NCBI GenBank assembly: GCA_009599575.1
Contig: VWND01000009.1
Coordinates: forward strand, 248,001-312,000
DNA: 64,000 nucleotides
Origin: Blumeriella jaapii
Lineage: Eukaryota; Ascomycota; Leotiomycetes; Helotiales; Drepanopezizaceae
Reading direction: 5' to 3'
The first letter of the stretch is position 1; every line of letters begins with the position of its first letter. Position numbers and translations under genes: made by a program. Below the pieces are notes generated by a model. It saw only the letters and a list, made by a program, of their open reading frames with translations, searched no databases and had not been told where the DNA came from. Of this stretch, positions 1 to 11,538 are shown in pieces.

Positions 1-1617
1 CTACTACAACTACTCCCACCAACCAACCAACCTATATTTTATTCCATCTCATCTCCTTCTGCTACTTCTGCTGCTTCTCCTGCTTCTCCTGCTTCTCCTG
101 CTTTTTCTTTTGCTTCTGCTTCTTCTTTTTCTTTTTCCTTTTTTTTTTATTTTGCTTCTTTCTGCTTTTTCTTCTTTTTCTTTCTTTTTTCTTTTTATTC
201 TGCTTCTTTTTCTTCTGCTTCTCCTGCTTCTCCTGCTTCTCCTGCTTCTTCTGCTTCTTCTGCTTCTTCTGCTTCTCCTGCTTCTCCTGCTTCTCCTGCT
301 TCTTCTGCTTTTTCTGCTTCTCCTGCTTCTCCCGCTTTTTCAGCTTTTCCGCTTTCCCCTCCTCTTTTTTTTTCTCTTTCATTCTCTTTCTTTATTTTTC
401 TTTTTCTTTCTTTGGCCCTCTGCTGGCCAACCCTGGTTTCCAAAACGGCTCATTGCGGAAAAGACTGGCTTTGGCTTAGCTGGCTGGCTGGCTGGCTTGT
501 GCTACATACAGTGCTACATACAGTTCTACCTCCTGGAGGTGTAAATACAGTATATATAATACAGTACATACAGTACATACAGTACATACAGTACATACAG
601 TACAGTACCTAGGTAGGTAAAGGTGTTTGTTTTAGGATACAGATACAGATGCTGTGCTGTACTATGCTATGCTGTACTATGCTATGCTGTACTATGCTAT
701 GCTGTGCTGGCTATGCTGTGCTATGCTGTGCTCTGCTGTGCTGACTATGCTGTGCTGGCTATGCTGTGCTGGCTATGCTCTGCTGTGCTGGCTATGCTGT
801 GCGGTGCGGTGCAGTGCGGTACTGTACATGGCTTTTGCAAAGACACTCACTCACTTACGAACTCACTCACGAACTCACTCACTTACTCACTCACTCACTC
901 ACTCACTCATTCACTCATTCACTCATTCACTCACTCACCCACTCACTCATCCACCCACTCACTCACTCACTCACACTCACTCACTCACTCACTCACTCAC
1001 TCACCCACACTCACTCATTCACTCATTCACTCACTCACTCACTCACCCACCCACTCACTCACTCACTCACGAACTCATTCACGAACTCACTCACTCACTC
1101 ACTCACCCACTCACTCACTTACTTACTCACTCACTCACTCACTCACTCACTCACTTACTCACTCACTCACTCACTCACTCACTCACTCACTCATTTACTC
1201 ATTCACTCACTCACTCACTCACTCACTCACTCACTCACTCACTCACGAACTCACTCACTCACTCACGAACTCACGAACTCACGAACTCACGAACTCACGA
1301 ACTCACGAACTCACGAACTCACTCATGAACGAGAACGAACGAGAACGAACGAACGAGAACGAACGAGCCTTTGGCATGCTATCCTACATACATACCTACA
1401 TACATACAGTGCTATCCTGTTATGCTAAATATTCGTTTTATCTCATCTCATCTCATCTCATCTCATTTCATCTCATCTCATCTCATCTCATCTCATTTCA
1501 TCTCATCTCATCTCATCTCATCTCATCTTTCACAAACACAACGAAAACACAACCCATATCCCCATATCCCCATATCCCCAAATCATCCTCGGTAAAAAAC
1601 ATCCCCCCCTCCCTCCC

Positions 1618-1673
<56 letters not shown>

Positions 1674-2100
1674 TACCCCCCCTTCCTCCCCCCCTCCCTC
1701 ACCTCTTTCTCTCAAGCCATCAAATCCAAAACATCTACCCCATCATCTGTCTGATCCTCCCGAACTACAAGCACCTACAGCACTGTACCGAGCAATCACA
1801 TTCGCGTTCCCAAGCACACTGCACGCATCTCGAGCAGACCCATCGATCACGGAACATGATAGTAGATTTCTTCTACCGTCGCGTCTCGACTCATCTATCT
1901 ATCCTCTACCATTCGAGGGTCATGCGCAATCAGCAGGCATCTACGCCATGCCGCGTGGAAGAAACCAAATCCTAGGAAGCTACCTAGACATGTGTAAGAA
2001 AACAAAGAATATCAGCTAGCTAGCTGTTCGTCATCATCTTCTCGAGTATTTTCTCCTTTTCGGCGAATATCCATCTCACCTTTTTCCTCACCTTTCTTCT
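1..2100. repeat. Stacked simple-sequence repeat region, no gene
   Basis: Six low-complexity blocks follow one another. About 60-350 is a CTTCTG/CTTCTC hexanucleotide-like tract. About 545-610 is an ATACAGTAC repeat. About 655-830 is a GCTGTGCTATGCT-type repeat. About 840-1350 is a very long ACTC/TCAC tetranucleotide tract with ATTC, CCAC and GAAC variants. About 1440-1530 is a CTCAT pentanucleotide tract. About 1600-1690 is almost pure C. Long open frames exist here only because the repeat periods avoid stops; their translations are homopolymeric (Leu, Lys, Thr-His-Ser-Leu) and are not genes. From 1700 to 2170 the sequence becomes more complex but shows nothing I recognise. Confidence 0.9.
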
Positions 2101-2173
2101 GTTGTGAGATTCAAGACAAACAAACTCCCGCTAAAAGTACAACGACCCCGTCTTCACCCCCTCATCCATCACA

Positions 2174-5100
2174 CTATCGCCTTTTGTGCGATTCCGTCGC
2201 CGCCCTCCTCGGCTGCCGCGCCGCCATCGGCAGGTCGCCCCTCTCCCGAGCCGAGTCGCGCGCAACAGCCTGCGGACTGACCAGCCCGGTTCGGGGATCG
2301 ATTCGTCCAGACCCAGCAGCCTCGTTTGTCTTCTGGCTAGCATCCTGCGCCCAGGTTGTCGAGTTCGACCCCGACGCCTCGGGGATGTCCGGTAGGTCCT
2401 CAGGCCCAATATCTCTCGCGCCCGCCTCCAAGTCCTGAAGTCTGGTACCATCTTCGGATGTCCCCAGCTTAGAGCGTCCGCGCGAGAAGAAGCGGTTGCG
2501 GTGCGTCTTGTTGGACCCGGTCAAGCTGAGAAGGTTGCTGTTGGTGGAATCGCGGGTGGAGACGCGTTCTAGCCCATAATCCTCGCTTCGCCTGTCTCGA
2601 CTGTTGTGAGCCCCGGCAGGTGACTCCGAGACGGAGGTGGCGTGGATGCGTGGAGGCAAGACGAGCGGTTTCCGGTCTTCGTACACGTCGCCAAAGTCTG
2701 CCCCCGACGAGATGGCAGACATGCCCAGAGAGAAATCAACGCGCTTGCCCATGGCGCTAAGACTCTCTCCTCGCTGCCTCGATGTTGCGTGGGAGCCGCT
2801 CCTGTTGCGCAGGATGCTCGGGTTGCGACCCTGCATCTGCTGAGGAGCCGGAGCGTCGAAATGCGTTTCCCTCGCCTGTGATCCGGAGCGTGGGCCGGGA
2901 TTGGGACTGGGGGGCCGGGATTGGTGGTCGGTGAAGTCCGGTTCTTTCTTGGGGTAGGCGTCGTGGAGATGCATGGGGAAATTCTGCGTGGCACCTGCGA
3001 GACGCATGCGCGGTCCTTCCATGCCTACCTCGTTCATCGTGACCATCAACGCGCAGATGAATTTGTTGCGTCGTTGCAGACGGAGAAGCTCGTTTTGCCA
3101 GTTGGATTTGTAGAAAAAGATGACGTTGAGCGTGATGGAGTGCGCTTCGTAGACCTCGCGAAGTTCGGTGAGAATGTTGGTTTGGTATTCTCTGTTCTCC
3201 GAGCCGACGAACTCGAGGAGGCGGGTGCGCAGGGCATCGATTTGATCGATCGTGGTGCCGAATTTGACCGTCACCGGAACGGCTTCGGCGAGACCGCCCG
3301 AGCGACGCTGATTCAAGATGAAGAGCGTGTTGAGGTACGAGTTGGGTGCTTGCACGACGTGTCCCTCCATCTTCTTGAACTCGGTGTAGAGTAGCGCGAT
3401 CTCTTTGACGAAATAATCATCGCCCTTCATTTGCGCGCCGGTGTTTCCATAGATGGTGACACGGTCGCCGACGTCGAAGGGGTGCTTGACGAAGACGAAA
3501 ATGATCGACTGAAGAAATTCCTGGGCTGTGGCAGAGAAGAGCCAGGAGAGAGCGAGAAGGGTCGAGCCGGCCGAAGTCAGAACGCCGGAAGCAGAGGTGG
3601 AAATGAGGGAGATCAGGACGATGATGGTGATGAGGAACACAATGAACATGAACACGTCGTCTAGCTTAGAGACCACAGAGTCGAGATCCTTGAGAGAGGC
3701 CGTGATAGCCTTGCGCTCACGCCCGATCTCGACGCAGACTGCTTCCAGCTCTTCCATGGAGATGTCACCGTTGAGATCCTTGTCGAACATGGAGAAGGCA
3801 GCATTGGCTTCATCGTCGTTATCGAAGGCCGGGCGAAGATCAGCTGCAAGTACTGTTTCCGAGTCCTGCTGAGCAAAGGTGCGGTAGAGACGACGGGCCA
3901 GAACCTGCGAGCCATTGGTACTGTTCAGAAGTTGGAGAACACTGAGGCACATTAGCTGATGGCACGTAGCAGGGAGGAAGCAAAACGTACACCTGGTGAG
4001 GGTGGGTGCTGGACTTGACGGCGTTTCCCGTGAAGTCCCCAGCAACCTTTCCGGCAACATCCCCAACTCGGTTGAACACCTTGGCGGCATTCTTCTGCGC
4101 TTTGTTGACGTATAGCATTGGCGTTCGTTGTCCCGAATTAGGTTCGGTACGGTTGACCTCGAATTCAGAGTCTTCCATGGCGATCTTTTCCTTGGAAAAG
4201 ATGTACAGCTTGACCAGACTCGAGATTTGGAATTTGTTGATCTCGATCCGATCAGCGTATGTGCGGAGATGGAAACTGATGGCGATCAACTGAATGATGA
4301 TTTTCTCGACAAAATTCAAGACCAGGCCAACAAATCCCGAAACAATGATCTTGTTGACGGTGGTCTGCCAGGATCTTGTTGACTTGTCACCGTCCAGATG
4401 GTGGTTCTTCATCGTAGGCAAGAATGAGATCTCAACCGCGAGGCCCCAGAAGAACAGAGTGGCTGGAACCTCGAGGGCCTTCCCCAGATCCCTCCACTTC
4501 TTGCTGTTGTTCGTGAACATGCTCGATACCATGCCAATTGGCCAAGGCAGCGCTTTGGCAATAAGCTAAGTCGCAAGTCAGCGCTTACAACTTGGGGTGC
4601 GGAGAGGAGAGAGAATTACTCTACCAAGCCATAATGTTAGCCAAACCACTTCGAGCCAAATGCCAAACCACGCTAGTCTAACATCTCCAACTGTAGCCCG
4701 TGGAAATTGCGTGAATCCAAGGGCAATGGGGATTGACAAAATTCCCGCGACCGGCGCAATGTAGAAGAACCACCGCACCAAGAACACCGAATTGTGGATC
4801 TTCTTAAACAGCTTGGCTATCTTCGTGGTCGGATGCGCAGGCGGCTGGTAGATCTTGGTCTTTTCGTGGATGGGCGTAGTACCAATGTCGAAATCATCCA
4901 CCGGTGCTGCGGCCGTCCGTGATCTCGAGCGAGCCAGAGACTTCGACCTTCCCGTTGCATCGTCCGTCTCGGACTTTGCCGCGTGGGAGACGACTTGTTC
5001 CGCCCGCAGCATCTCCAAGTCGTCGTCTAAGCGGCGAGCCTGATCTCGCTGCTGCGACAGAGACAGCGGGGACTTGTTGTTATCCAGCAGGTCTGGCTGT

Positions 5101-5309
5101 CCATGGCTGTGATCTGTGGCCACCCGCAGCACGTTGTGGTTCTTGCCCTCGCCGTGCTCTTGTCCTCGCAACGTCCCATCCTCATCCGACGAGTGCCGTT
5201 CGTGGGGCGTGTTGTCATCCGGGTTGTTTGGAGCGAAGGCGGGAAAGGAGAACTGCTCCTTTTCGTTGATTGGGGTCGACATGTCGGGGGTTTTCGTGGA
5301 TTCCGTCAA
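2174..5309 (-). CDS. EF-hand MscS-family mechanosensitive ion channel (Msy1/Msy2-like)
   Basis: Spliced as 5309 (or 5282)-4620, 4565-3991 and 3941-2174, giving 1010 or 1001 aa. The two introns (4619-4566 and 3990-3942) have GTAATT and GTACGT donors; the second has a CTAAT branch site and a CTCAG acceptor. Two in-frame ATGs lie nine codons apart and I cannot choose between them. The N-terminal about 150 residues are polar and disordered. Several membrane segments follow (for example around [13 protein letters not shown] and [12 protein letters not shown]), then a canonical EF-hand loop [12 protein letters not shown] near residue 465, further membrane helices, and the MscS beta-domain with [14 protein letters not shown] near residue 560. 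The C-terminal about 300 residues are Ser/Arg/Pro-rich. In fission yeast, Msy1/Msy2 are ER-associated channels that limit calcium rise under hypo-osmotic shock. That role is inferred from the family and the domain order supports it. Confidence 0.93.
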
Positions 5310-7669
5310 TTATCGTAGATTATGGAGGATAGTTGTCGAAGGTGGGATGCCAGTCGAGACGCGAACCGACAAAGAAATGCACAGCACGGTAGTTGAAGAT
5401 AACGACAGGTCCAACGTCTCCTGATTGGAATTCAGCCGATATGCTTCAATATCGAGATTGAGTACGCAATTGTCCCAGAACAGGAGCCAAGAGAACCGTG
5501 ACGGGAAAAAATGGAGACGAAACGGCGGAGATGGCTGGCCACCCCTCGACCTGGATCTACCGGAATCACGCAAGCTCCCGCGAGGGAGGAATGATGCGGT
5601 TTGCTGGAAGGGACAAGCGAGTGTAGAGATTCCGGGGATCTCAAGACGATGTGGAGTGGAGAGAAGTATGTATGTATGTAGGAAAGCAAAAGAAAGTGTC
5701 AAGCTTGTCGAGCCAAAAACTAAAGGTTATAGGGTGGCCCTCGCTTGAGGCCGCTATCCCCATTGGGGCATAGATCGTGGCCGGTCGCTGGCGCTCTCGT
5801 GCCATTGGACAACATAAATATCTCGTCTCCCGTGGCGAATCAAAACAATAAAACTTGCACTCGACGTCATTGGGAGGAGCTATGTATGTAGGGTGTATAC
5901 ATACAGATATATACAGACATGTGTGTAGTACATTTTTACATGCATATATACTTACATATATACATACATATATACATACATACATACATACATACATACC
6001 TACATATATACATATATACATACACACATATACATACATACACACCCACTTCCTTACCTACACAGAAGTCTCGGTTCTGTCTTGTCCAAGCGCTGGGGGA
6101 GCCGACCTCACATTCTTCCTCGGCCCTGCGACACACGCGGCCAGCATACGGAGGAGCACAAGATGTGCGACGATCCCAGCCCAAGAAGAAGGGTCCAAAC
6201 AACCTGCCGAGTCGTGCTTATCGCTGCCCTGTCCTGCCTGGGTCGCCGCGAGCCCAATCATGCGCCTGGGTTCCGGCGTGCCAAAATGCTTCGCTGAGAT
6301 CATCCCTGATCAGGAAGATCCGAAACTCGCACACACGGCGGCCTCAGGGCTAGAACTTGGGCCCGCGGAATTCTTGATCTCGCTTGGCCGGGGACGAGCG
6401 TGGTGCGGTGCTGGACCGTCTGGTACCGTACCGTACCGTATTGGAACTTTCCGATGCAGCGACGAGCAGAACGAGCCAGGGAAGCCGGTCGAGGACAAGG
6501 AGAGCAGCGGCTGGCTTGGGCGGGTGCACGAGATGAGATTGCGAAAGGGGTTCCAGCCATGGAAAAGGGGCGGGTGTCTCCCTGTCAGAGCTGTCAGAGC
6601 TCCGCTCTCAGCACTCTGCTGTCCTTTGGCGAGACGCGCGGCTGCAGAGTAAACAACACTTGAGATCGTGAGAAGTTTCCCCGTGCCGTGCCGAGCCGTG
6701 CTGGGTGATCCGCATGTGTATCTGTGTACCGTACTGTACTGCAGTTCAGTTTGAAACATGTGGGTGTGTACTGTATAGTACAGTACCGCATCCTGCATGT
6801 TTATGTTCGCTACCCAACCTCCCCTTTCAGACAGATCTGGCTTCCCATCATACCGCCCCTCGCGCCTTGCATCGATTTGAATCTTTTTACCGCAAAGCTG
6901 CCTCTCCTGTACAGAATGTACAGTACAATACATACATACAATACATACATACATACAGAATGTCCTATGTAAAGTACAATACTGCAGCAGAGTAGGGGTC
7001 ATGTTCTACTCACGTGACCTAACCAGAGAGCCCGTGCTCCTATTTCTCCATATCAAGCCCCCCATCCAAGCGCGACAGTGCCGTACCGCATGTCCCTCTC
7101 TACCGTCTACCGTGTACGCATCTCTCGCAACATGAAAAGCTCCCGTGGCACCCCCTCCGACGCTTCTTTGTTGCACATCGCATTCTCACCCCAAGCCTTG
7201 GCCTCAGCCATCGTCGAGAGGCCTCGTCTTGGCGTCACCATCGGGGTCCTTGGCACAACCGCTTTCCCTCACAAGATCGAAGGCACACTGGCAGCGAGGG
7301 CTTGGCCTGCGAACGGTACGGTACGGTACGGTACGGTAGAAGCGCATGTACAGTACTGTGCCTCGGCCGTTCGCCATGTGTGGAAGGGGTGCATCGCTTG
7401 TCGAGCGTGGTCGTCATCCAGCGTTAGTACTTACTGGTCGTGTTTACTTTTACGTAGATAGATACAGTACCTTCTACAGACCGTACCGTACTTGCTTAGC
7501 GAGACCGAGGCAAAACAACGGGCCATGGGACGTTATTATTAGCACCAGAGATGATAGACCGTCTTCTTTGACGTCTTCACGCGGGGCTCGGCCCATGGTT
7601 GCTATTCGAATGTTGGAATAGGCTGGAGGGGTTCGTCCTGTCTCAAGGCTACGAGGGGATCGCCATGTC
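5310..7669. other. Intergenic, microsatellite-rich, no supported gene
   Basis: About 5880-6055 is a TACA/ATAC tetranucleotide tract with a TATA-like look. 6915-6960 holds a second short ATAC tract. Short GTACC/GTACG runs occur at about 6420-6440, 7313-7337 and 7480-7492, and GTACTGTACAGTAC-like palindromes around 6730-6790. Open frames on both strands translate to low-complexity Tyr/Ile/His or scrambled peptides with no family signature, so I call no gene. Confidence 0.7.
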
Positions 7670-8599
7670 TCAAAGGTGCTGTAAAAGTCCGACTGCTAAG
7701 AATAGGAACCACAACAATCGGCTGCAGGTGTCGACAGCAGATGCAGAAGCAATGCCAAAGACATACAACGCCTGGTCTCTGTCAGATGAATAGATAGAAA
7801 AATACGTTGATAGCGTGATGGATCCACAGGCATAACCATGGATTGAGCCGCCCCGAGGACGTCTGGCTGTGGATGCTCGAGTGTGGATGGAGTCAAACGA
7901 GATGGCCGATTGCCTCACAGGCACCGCGAAACGCAATGTGTTGGGGACTCGTGACATATCCAAGTTCGCAAAGACCGGCCTGGTCCGAGGATCGGCACGA
8001 ACATGAAGAGTAGATACGCTCCGGGCCAGGAAAAAGTAGAAGCCATCTCCGCTACATCTCGTAGACACACACGGTACATCTATGTACATCCCGCATCTAT
8101 CGCAACCCCAGAACCTAACCTCCCAAACGAGATCACCCCGGAACTGTGGGTTGCTCTCTCGGTAGCGACTCGGCTTGCTACACTGCACGCAGAAGGGGTC
8201 TGAACGGTCAACGGCGAAGCCTGACTCAAGGTAAGTCTCGAGGTCAAAGAAAGGCTGTGGAGTGGTAGAGCGCTGGATCCATTCTCCGGATTCGAGAACG
8301 TGAACTGCCGTATTGCTTGCTAAATGGACTACTTCTCTCGACTCTAGATCAGCACGGAAGCGAGAAGTAACGCCGTGCTCTGACGGAACATGTAAGAACG
8401 TGCAACTATCACGCTGTTCACTTTGACCAGATGTAGAACCACCCGAAAGGGAGTGGAGCTTGCCGTTAAAATCCTGGGCCAATTGACGTACACTGCGAAG
8501 ACCTCGTCCAGGCAACAACCCGTTGTCGACCAACGGGTTCTCGTGCTGCTTTCTCGCAGTCGCGAGGCAAAGGGCGAGCTGGTTGGAGGTCGGGCTCAC
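7670..8599 (-). CDS. Hypothetical protein with paired CxxC motifs
   Basis: An uninterrupted 309-codon frame in DNA of ordinary GC content, unlikely by chance, but I do not recognise the family. The clearest feature is a pair of Cys pairs, CVQC at residues 137-140 and CDRC at 166-169, with further Cys downstream (VPCVSTRC). This could bind one zinc ion as a ribbon-like fold. The segment before it (FFDLETYLESGFAVDRSDPFC) reads like a natural folded domain. The C-terminal about 50 residues are hydrophobic and may be a membrane anchor or read-through into non-coding DNA if an intron is missed. The first ATG is used. A CAG/CTG tract (8731-8757) lies upstream. It is transcribed in the same direction as the NmrA-like gene. 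Confidence 0.5.
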   Translation of the reverse strand: MSPTSNQLALCLATARKQHENPLVDNGLLPGRGLRSVRQLAQDFNGKLHSLSGGSTSGQSEQRDSCTFLHVPSEHGVTSRFRADLESREVVHLASNTAVHVLESGEWIQRSTTPQPFFDLETYLESGFAVDRSDPFCVQCSKPSRYRESNPQFRGDLVWEVRFWGCDRCGMYIDVPCVSTRCSGDGFYFFLARSVSTLHVRADPRTRPVFANLDMSRVPNTLRFAVPVRQSAISFDSIHTRASTARRPRGGSIHGYACGSITLSTYFSIYSSDRDQALYVFGIASASAVDTCSRLLWFLFLAVGLLQHL

Positions 8600-8730
8600 G
8601 GCGGGCAGTCAGAGAGCATTCGCATGAGCGTTCGTCGACGGGGACCAGAAGCGTCGGCGTCGGACTCGAAGAGAAAGATGAGAAGAGCGCGGTCCGCGAA
8701 TCGAATGGGCTAGAGAAAGAGCTCAAAGGC

Positions 8731-8757
8731 TGCTGCTGCTGCTGCTGCTGCTGCTTC
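8731..8757. repeat. GCT/CAG trinucleotide microsatellite
   Basis: Nine to ten tandem GCT units between the unknown CxxC gene and the NmrA-like gene. On the minus strand it would read as polyglutamine in a short frame that has no other support. Confidence 0.9.
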
Positions 8758-8850
8758 ACGGGTCCGACACACAACTTTGTCACATCGCCAACACATCGCT
8801 AACACACAGCTTTGTATATACGGCTCCCACACCGCGTGAACGAACCACTC

Positions 8851-9842
8851 TTACAAGATGCTCTTGATCGTGGCCCTCAGATCCTCCAGCGGCAAGCCCA
8901 GCGCCTGGTTCTGCAACTCCTCCGGCTTTGGGCTGGAGCCCTTCCCATCCGCCCAGAGAGTAGCCTGCAAGTAGTCCCCGAACGACGACAAGTCGCCCTG
9001 GGCCAGCTTCTCGTCCGCCCGCTGGAGGCAGTCGGCCGTGCTCTTCTTCACGACCGTCCACGTGGCGGCCGTCTCCTCCTCCAAGATCCTCAGGATCTCG
9101 TTCTGCGTCGTGAAGAACGAGGCCACCTCGATGTACCGGTTGGCGACGTGGGCGCTCGTGAGGACCGCGGCCACGGCCCGGCCGATGAAGGCCAGGTTGG
9201 AGGCCGTGAAGGGCTCGTCGCCCGAGTCGAGGATGCGCGCCGTCTGCTCCTTCACGGAGTAGCCCAGAAAGCCCGACTTGAGACCCTGCAGATCGTCAGC
9301 GGCTGCCCTGCCGAGTCGAGGTCGGTCTGGGGGGCGCACCCAGTCGAAGAAGGGGTTCGTCGAGATGCCGGTCCACGAGAAGCCGGCGTTGGCCTCGACG
9401 GCCTCCGTCAGCTTCGCCTGCACGTCCAGCTTCGCGCGCAGGATCTGCCGGAGCCCGCCGCGGGCTTTCTGCGTGTTGACCCCGAACTCGCTGGGGATGA
9501 AGCGCCGGACGCCCGCCGTGACCGCGGCGTCGATGAGGCCGGCTTGTTGGGCGAGGCCAGGCGAGCCGATGGTCGAGACAACCGCGTCCTGGCCCGCCAG
9601 AGCGAGGGCGAGGGCTGAGGGGGACTCGTAGTCCGTCTTGTGCACTCTGACGGGCGAGGGGAAGCTGGCTCCCGAGTCGGCGCGTGTGAGCACTGTCACG
9701 CCAAACCCGGCGTCGAGGAGGGCGGCAACGACTGATGGCCCGAGGTTTCCGCTTCCCTGGTGTTTTCGTTGAGATGGCACTGCGCTGCTCGGGACAGGGA
9801 CACACTCACTCCGACAACTGCGACGGTCTTGATGTCTGACAT
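8851..9842 (-). CDS. NmrA-like / isoflavone-reductase-type NAD(P)-binding protein
   Basis: Two exons, 9842-9810 and 9756-8851 (312 aa), joined across a 53-bp intron with a GTGAGT donor and ACCAG acceptor. The short first exon supplies MSDIKTVAVVG, and splicing completes the Rossmann dinucleotide loop VGGSGNLG at residues 10-17; without the intron this motif is broken, which supports the model. Downstream are TIGSPG (about residues 82-87) and the family-typical RRFIPSEFGV (about 101-110), then SWTGISTNPFFDW. This is the atypical short-chain dehydrogenase class (NmrA/PCBER/isoflavone reductase). Members either reduce small aromatic or isoprenoid substrates or sense the NAD(P) redox state, and sequence alone does not separate these. 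The length is normal for the family. The DNA is GC-rich. Confidence 0.92.
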
Positions 9843-10270
9843 GGTGCTGAAGGTCGTGTTGTCTCTCGACCGCTGATGCTGGAGATAAAAGAGGGCGTTG
9901 TATCGCAATAACACGGCTCTCGCTAAAGCCAAGTGGCGCGCTGACAGCTTATATACAGGAGGACGATCTATAGGAAGGGATCACGACATCTGTGTACTAC
10001 ATGTGTAATACCCAGTGACGATGATTTAGACTTTCTGTGCCCTTGGCTGCTCCGCGAAGCCACCCGGGGGTGGGGATTGCAGGGAAGAGGGTTGTGATCT
10101 TGCCTCTCTGCGGAATGCGGACAAGGGGACTTTGCTTATCCTTCGTAAGCACCGTACAGACATCGGAAAAGCGTCGGCATCGGTCTCTGCGTGTGGAGAT
10201 CTGAGCTCGTTGTGATAAAGCCAAGCTTGGCCTCAAGATGATGTGGCGAGGGCGTGAGGAATAGTGGGGG

Positions 10271-10330
10271 AGGAGGAAGAAGAAGAAGAAGAAGAAGAAG
10301 AAGAAGAAGAAGAAGAAGAAGAAGAAGAAG
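10271..10330. repeat. GAA trinucleotide microsatellite
   Basis: About 20 tandem GAA/AGA units between the NmrA-like gene and the retrotransposon. No gene is supported in 9843-10535 around it. Confidence 0.93.
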
Positions 10331-10540
10331 CGGAATCCTACATCGACGACGGTACCGTCGGCTTTCTATACCTGTGTGTTGCTTCTCTGTCCTGATTTGA
10401 TAGAGCAAGGTAATGTGCACCACAAGCCGTGCTTTCTTCGACGTCGTTCAGACCGAGAACTACTTCTGTCGGTTGATTCTGGGAAAAGGTCCCCTGGGAT
10501 CCGGTTCGGGGGCCAAACAGTAACTTCTTCGGAAGCTGAC

Positions 10541-10739
10541 TGTGGGTATATGGTGGTGGTTGATCATGCGCACAATCACATGATTACACCACGTGATGGT
10601 AAGCTGCAAGCGTGCAGCCCTACCTACATATACTCCGTGCGATAGCTAGTTTACTTTTTAGATCTCTTTCGCAATACAACCCTAGTTATTGCAATATCTC
10701 AACTGTGTATACACAACCCTTTTTTATATGATATTAATA
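10541..10739 (+). repeat. 5' LTR of copia element
   Basis: Begins TGTGGG and ends TTAATA (probably TACCAACA before mutation, as in the other LTR). It is 199 bp and aligns to the 3' LTR without any indel. Confidence 0.95.
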
Positions 10740-11538
10740 TTGATTAGTGGTTGATTTTACTGTTAATTATAAAGCAGCTAGGTTTACTAAAAAAAGGTAG
10801 CAAAACGGTGCAAAAGGCGACCTCTGCTTGCATTTGAAGCTACGCTAAAATCGACGACTTTTTCGGAATAATTGAGATCAGGTACTAAAAGGTGATCTTT
10901 TGACTGTACGCGTTTTACACGCTCGCGCCTAGCCTGCGCAACAACCAAAACCGAAATCAATAAAAACCTATTTATTTGCGCTAAGCCCGAGCTTGCAGCC
11001 TGCGCATCGAAAATAGCAATAATTTAATTTTACCTAATTTAACCCAATTCGATTTTGCAACCTTTTGATTTGCAAGCAAAAACAGCCAAAATGTCGAAAA
11101 TGTTTTTTTTTATTTTATTCGAAACCTTTTATTCGATCTAGATTTCGAAATCGATACCGATTTTTGGCTAAAGCAATTCAAATCAAAATCAGCTACCTAC
11201 CAAACCGCTTTTGCCGTAAATGGATGGATCTACCTTTTTTTAGAGCGATACAAGGCAGAATACAAATACGTTTAAAAAGAAGGTTTATAAGAGCTTTTTT
11301 AAAAAGATTTTGCTAATTAAAACGCCGATTTATTTAATATTGCATACGCTTTTTTAAAACGCAATTTTTACAATCATTTGTTTATTTATGGAATTAATAT
11401 GGCCTTATTTATTAAAAACCGAAATAAAAGTTATATAAATCGTTTGGCAGCGGTATTTTAAAAAAATAAACCTACCTTTTAAACTTTTGCAAAAACAAAA
11501 AACGATAATAAATAAAAATTAAAGGATTTAATTACGAA

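Noticed and set aside
62..544. Long poly-Lys/Glu and poly-Leu open frames on both strands
   Set aside because: They are translations of the CTTCTG-type repeat, present in several frames at once, with no complex sequence.
623..1975. 450-codon frame rich in Thr-His-Ser-Leu
   Set aside because: It follows the ACTC tetranucleotide tract in all three frames, then poly-C; stop-free only because of the repeat.
2921..3394. 157-codon plus-strand frame
   Set aside because: Mirror of the mechanosensitive-channel exon on the other strand.
5641..6652. Tyr/Ile/His-rich frames of up to 265 codons
   Set aside because: Produced by the ATAC microsatellite; flanking parts have no conserved motif.
8812..9618. 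268-codon plus-strand frame
   Set aside because: Antisense of the GC-rich NmrA-like gene, whose spliced product has a proper dinucleotide motif.
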